8,356 bases of DNA. Source: Pseudomonadota bacterium (GTDB lineage Bacteria; Bdellovibrionota; UBA1018; CAIMNF01). The stretch is taken from contig JAIXVT010000256.1 of NCBI GenBank assembly GCA_027482725.1, forward strand, positions 1 through 8,356, read 5' to 3'. Both the position numbers and the translations under genes were made by a program. The notes beneath the pieces are model-generated. The model made no database searches and was not told the origin of the DNA. It worked only from the letters and a program-made list of their open reading frames with translations. The first letter of the stretch is position 1, and every line of letters starts with the position of its first letter. Positions 5,666 through 8,356 of this stretch are shown here, in pieces.

Positions 5666-8245
5666 ATGGCCAAAAAAAGCTTGGTGATCGTTGAGTCACC
5701 AACCAAAGCAAAAACGATCCGAAAGTTTTTGCCTCCAGATTATATTGTCGAAGCAAGCATGGGACACGTCCGCGACCTGCCCCAGTCCGCATCCGACATC
5801 CCCGAAAAATTTAAAAAAGAAGAATGGGCCAAGGTGGGCGTCAACGTCGATCAGGACTTTGAGCCGCTGTATGTGGTGCCTAAGGGTAAATCCAAAATTC
5901 TTACCGATTTGCGTCGTAAAATGGCCGAATGCGAAACCCTCTACCTTGCGACCGACGAAGACCGCGAAGGGGAAAGTATCTCGTGGCATTTGCTGGAAAC
6001 CTTGAAACCCAAGATCCCTGTTAAGCGAATGGTGTTTCACGAGATCACCAAAGCGGCGATTCAAAAAGCACTGAAAGATACGCGCGAATTGGATTTTAGG
6101 TTGGTTAAGGCTCAAGAATCGCGTAGGATCTTGGACCGCTTGGTTGGTTACACCGTGTCCCCGCTCATTTGGAAAAAAATCGCCTACGGATTGTCTGCGG
6201 GGCGCGTGCAATCAGCTGGCTTGCGCTTGATTGTAACCCGCGAGCGCGAGAGGATGCGGTTTAAATCGGGTGAATACTGGGATTTATCTGCGGTGTTGAC
6301 GGCTAAAGGGGTTGATTTCGAGGCCAAGTCGCTTGCGCTCAATGGGACGCGGATTGCGACCAGCAAAGACTTTGATGAAGCGACAGGAAAATTATTTAAG
6401 CCCGATGACGTGACGTTGCTAAATTCAAGGCAAGCTCAGGATTTGGCTACTGCCGTAAAATCAGGGGCTTTTCGGGTCGTTTCGGTCGAAGAAAAAGCCA
6501 ATCAACAACGCCCGCCGATCCCATTCATCACTTCGACCTTGCAACAAGAGGCCAACCGCAAATTAGGTTTATCTGCCCGCGACGCGATGCGGGTGGCGCA
6601 AAGTTTGTACGAACAAGGTTACATCACCTACATGCGTACCGATTCGCCATCCTTGTCCCAAGAGGCGATCGGTGGTGCGCGCAATGCCGTAGCAGAACTT
6701 TTCGGGAAAGAATATTTATCGGCCGAGCCGCGACAGTTCTCTGCAAAAAATAAGGGCGCACAAGAGGCGCACGAGGCAATTCGTCCAGCGGGTGCAGAGT
6801 TTCAGCACCCCAAGGAAACAGGCTTATCGGGGAGAGAATTTAACCTTTACGAGATGATTTGGATGCGCACGTTGGCGTGCCAAATGGCCGAGGCCAAGAA
6901 ACTTTCCTTATCCGTGCGGCTTGAGGTAAGCGCGGGCAAAGATGTGGTGATGTTTGGCGCGAATGGTTCAAGGATCCTGTTCCCCGGATTTTTACGGGCT
7001 TATGTAGAGGGATCTGATGATCCCGAAGCCGAACTCTTGGACCGCGAAGTGGTCCTGCCCGAGTTGGCGAAAGGTGACCAAGCTAAGGCAAAAAATTTAA
7101 GTGCCGATGTTCACCACACTCAACCCCCCGCACGATTTACCGAAGCCTCGTTGGTGCAACAATTAGAAAAAGAAGGGATTGGTCGTCCTTCGACGTATGC
7201 CTCTATTATCGACACGATTTTAGACCGAGGCTATGTGCGAAAACTGGGGAATGCGCTAGCGCCCACATTTACAGGGATTGCTGTGGTGCAGTTGCTGGAG
7301 CGGCATTTTAACAACCTCGTGGACTATAAATTTACGTCTGAAATGGAACGGCGCTTAGATGAGATTGCCGAGGGCACCCGCGAGTGGCTCCCCTACCTGA
7401 AAGAATTTTTTTCGGGCAAGGACGGCTTAGCCGCACAGGTAAAATCTCAAGACAAGGCGATTGATCCCGAAGCATCGCGCACGATACACCTTGAGCATTT
7501 AAAAAATATCGACATTAAAATTGGGCGCTACGGGGCCTATTTGGTGAAGCCGGGCACAAAAGAAAATGATTTCGAAAAGGCTACGATCCCCGACGAAATC
7601 ACCCCTGCAGACCTGACGCAATCCCAAGTTGAAAACCTTTTGGAAGTGGCGAAACGCGGCCCTGAGTCTTTGGGTAAAGACCCCGAAACCGGGCTAGATA
7701 TTTATCTGTTGTCGGGGCGTTACGGGCCTTACGTGCAACTGGGTCCAGTGACGGACGACCAACCGAAACCCAAGCGCGCGTCTTTGATGAAAGGCATGGA
7801 TCCCAAAACGCTGACCTACGACGATGCGTTAAAGCTGATTTCTCTACCGCGCACCTTGGGTTTGCACCCGGTGTCGGGTAAGCCTGTACAGGCCAATCAA
7901 GGACGCTTTGGGCCGTTTGTGGTACACGACGGAGATTTTAGATCACTTAAAAAAGACGACGATCTTTTTACCGTGACTTTGGCGCGAGGGTTGGAGCTAC
8001 TGGCCGAAGAGAAGAAAGGGCGACGCGGCCCACAAGCACTCAAGGACGTGGGTGAATTTGAAGGCCACCAGATTCAAATTATGGACGGCAAGTTTGGCCT
8101 TTACCTGAAGTGGGACGAGGTGAACGCCCAAATCCCGAAAGACTTAAAAGCCAACGAGCTCACGCTGGACCAAGCCATCGAGATTGTGAAAGCGCGGCGG
8201 GAAGTTGCACCTGCGAAGCCGAAGCGCGGGAGGAAAAAGCCGTAA
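5666..8245 (+). CDS. topA: DNA topoisomerase I (type IA), zinc-finger-less
   Basis: This 859-residue enzyme relaxes negatively supercoiled DNA by single-strand cleavage and passage. The Toprim domain (about 4-120) carries E10 in VIVESPTKAKTI and the acidic triad D97/D99/E101 in TDEDREGE. The catalytic tyrosine is Y322 in YITYMRTDS, with R324 beside it, and H369 is in AQEAHEAIRP; RPSTYASII (508-516) is the conserved central-domain motif. The C-terminus has no Cys4 zinc ribbons. It has four glycine-aromatic repeats instead: GRYGAYLVKPG (620-630), GRYGPYVQLG (684-693), GRFGPFVVHDG (746-756) and GKFGLYLKW (808-816), then a basic tail KPKRGRKKP. Such repeats are known in other bacterial TopA C-termini, where they bind DNA. 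ATG 5666 is firm: an in-frame TAG (5660-5662) lies immediately upstream and MAKKSLVIVESPTKAKTI is the normal family start. AGGGG abuts the ATG with no spacing, so initiation is not a standard Shine-Dalgarno case. Confidence 0.98.
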   Translation: MAKKSLVIVESPTKAKTIRKFLPPDYIVEASMGHVRDLPQSASDIPEKFKKEEWAKVGVNVDQDFEPLYVVPKGKSKILTDLRRKMAECETLYLATDEDREGESISWHLLETLKPKIPVKRMVFHEITKAAIQKALKDTRELDFRLVKAQESRRILDRLVGYTVSPLIWKKIAYGLSAGRVQSAGLRLIVTRERERMRFKSGEYWDLSAVLTAKGVDFEAKSLALNGTRIATSKDFDEATGKLFKPDDVTLLNSRQAQDLATAVKSGAFRVVSVEEKANQQRPPIPFITSTLQQEANRKLGLSARDAMRVAQSLYEQGYITYMRTDSPSLSQEAIGGARNAVAELFGKEYLSAEPRQFSAKNKGAQEAHEAIRPAGAEFQHPKETGLSGREFNLYEMIWMRTLACQMAEAKKLSLSVRLEVSAGKDVVMFGANGSRILFPGFLRAYVEGSDDPEAELLDREVVLPELAKGDQAKAKNLSADVHHTQPPARFTEASLVQQLEKEGIGRPSTYASIIDTILDRGYVRKLGNALAPTFTGIAVVQLLERHFNNLVDYKFTSEMERRLDEIAEGTREWLPYLKEFFSGKDGLAAQVKSQDKAIDPEASRTIHLEHLKNIDIKIGRYGAYLVKPGTKENDFEKATIPDEITPADLTQSQVENLLEVAKRGPESLGKDPETGLDIYLLSGRYGPYVQLGPVTDDQPKPKRASLMKGMDPKTLTYDDALKLISLPRTLGLHPVSGKPVQANQGRFGPFVVHDGDFRSLKKDDDLFTVTLARGLELLAEEKKGRRGPQALKDVGEFEGHQIQIMDGKFGLYLKWDEVNAQIPKDLKANELTLDQAIEIVKARREVAPAKPKRGRKKP

Positions 8246-8269
8246 CCGGCCCGGCACAGTTCAGTTGAC

Positions 8270-8284
8270 AGCGGCGGGGCCGCT
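8270..8284. other. Small GC-rich hairpin after topA
   Basis: AGCGGC (8270-8275) and GCCGCT (8279-8284) form a 6-bp stem with a GGG loop, 24 nt after the topA stop. No T-tract follows on either strand, so it is not a classic intrinsic terminator, though it could protect the 3' end or act with Rho. Confidence 0.3.
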
Positions 8285-8312
8285 ACCCGGGGGGCGTACG
8301 GGCAGGGTGCGA

Positions 8313-8356
8313 TCACGCGATGTTCAGGGGGATGCCTTTCTCTTTCAGCGAATGGA
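8313..8356 (-). CDS. Possible C-terminal tail of a minus-strand gene, cut by window edge
   Basis: Reading the minus strand from the right edge gives 13 open codons, HSLKEKGIPLNIA, then TGA (8315-8313). The charged helix-like start and hydrophobic end resemble a genuine protein C-terminus, and a gene here would converge on topA across about 67 nt. The stretch is too short to name a product. A competing plus-strand reading from ATG 8332 (MPFSFSEW) is also open. Confidence 0.35.
   Translation of the reverse strand, partial: HSLKEKGIPLNIA

Noticed and set aside
5696..6211. 171-residue minus-strand frame inside topA
   Set aside because: It lies wholly opposite the conserved Toprim region of topA; its composition is that of an antisense shadow.
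8265..8293. TTGACA after topA as a promoter for a rightward gene
   Set aside because: At 17 bp the -10 position reads CGGGGG, and the surrounding DNA is very GC-rich; probably a chance match.
8332..8356. Plus-strand start MPFSFSEW at the right edge
   Set aside because: AGGGGG directly abuts the ATG and only eight codons are visible; the minus-strand C-terminal reading looks slightly more protein-like. Neither can be settled from this window.

Overview
The window holds two halves of different character. The left part (about 1-2783) is AT-richer: lines I counted by hand gave roughly 35-42% GC. It carries a large secreted von Willebrand factor A (VWA) protein gene on the minus strand, cut by the left window edge, and divergent from it a 208-residue protein that I do not recognise. 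The right part (about 3000-8312) is richer in GC (counted lines about 48-55%) and holds three housekeeping genes: glutamate dehydrogenase (minus), D-alanine--D-alanine ligase (plus) and DNA topoisomerase I (plus). A possible tail of a further minus-strand gene touches the right edge.

The two halves are joined by a compact repeat region (2784-3007). It has two tandem copies of an approximately 80-bp unit. The second copy is completed by an inverted segment into a perfect 32-bp stem with a 12-nt loop. Because this hairpin lies between convergent genes and has an A-tract on one side and a T-tract on the other, it probably serves as a bidirectional terminator.

The organism is a bacterium. The first VWA domain has the layout common in secreted VWA proteins of Bdellovibrionota, Myxococcota and related former Deltaproteobacteria. 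The topoisomerase carries C-terminal glycine-aromatic repeats and no zinc fingers. Together these suggest that broad group, probably Bdellovibrio-like, but this is inference from protein style and no marker gene is present.

The three right-hand genes do not form one pathway. Gdh links glutamate and 2-oxoglutarate, Ddl makes the D-Ala-D-Ala dipeptide for peptidoglycan, and TopA removes negative supercoils. The gdh and ddl genes diverge from a 107-bp region where the -35 elements of both appear to overlap in one TTGTCAA sequence. ddl and topA are codirectional with a 52-nt gap, and topA has its own TTGACA box. I see no clear new defence or mobile system. The best leads are the double-VWA secreted protein, the orphan gene beside it, the repeat/hairpin element, and the shared short-leader start architecture of gdh and topA.
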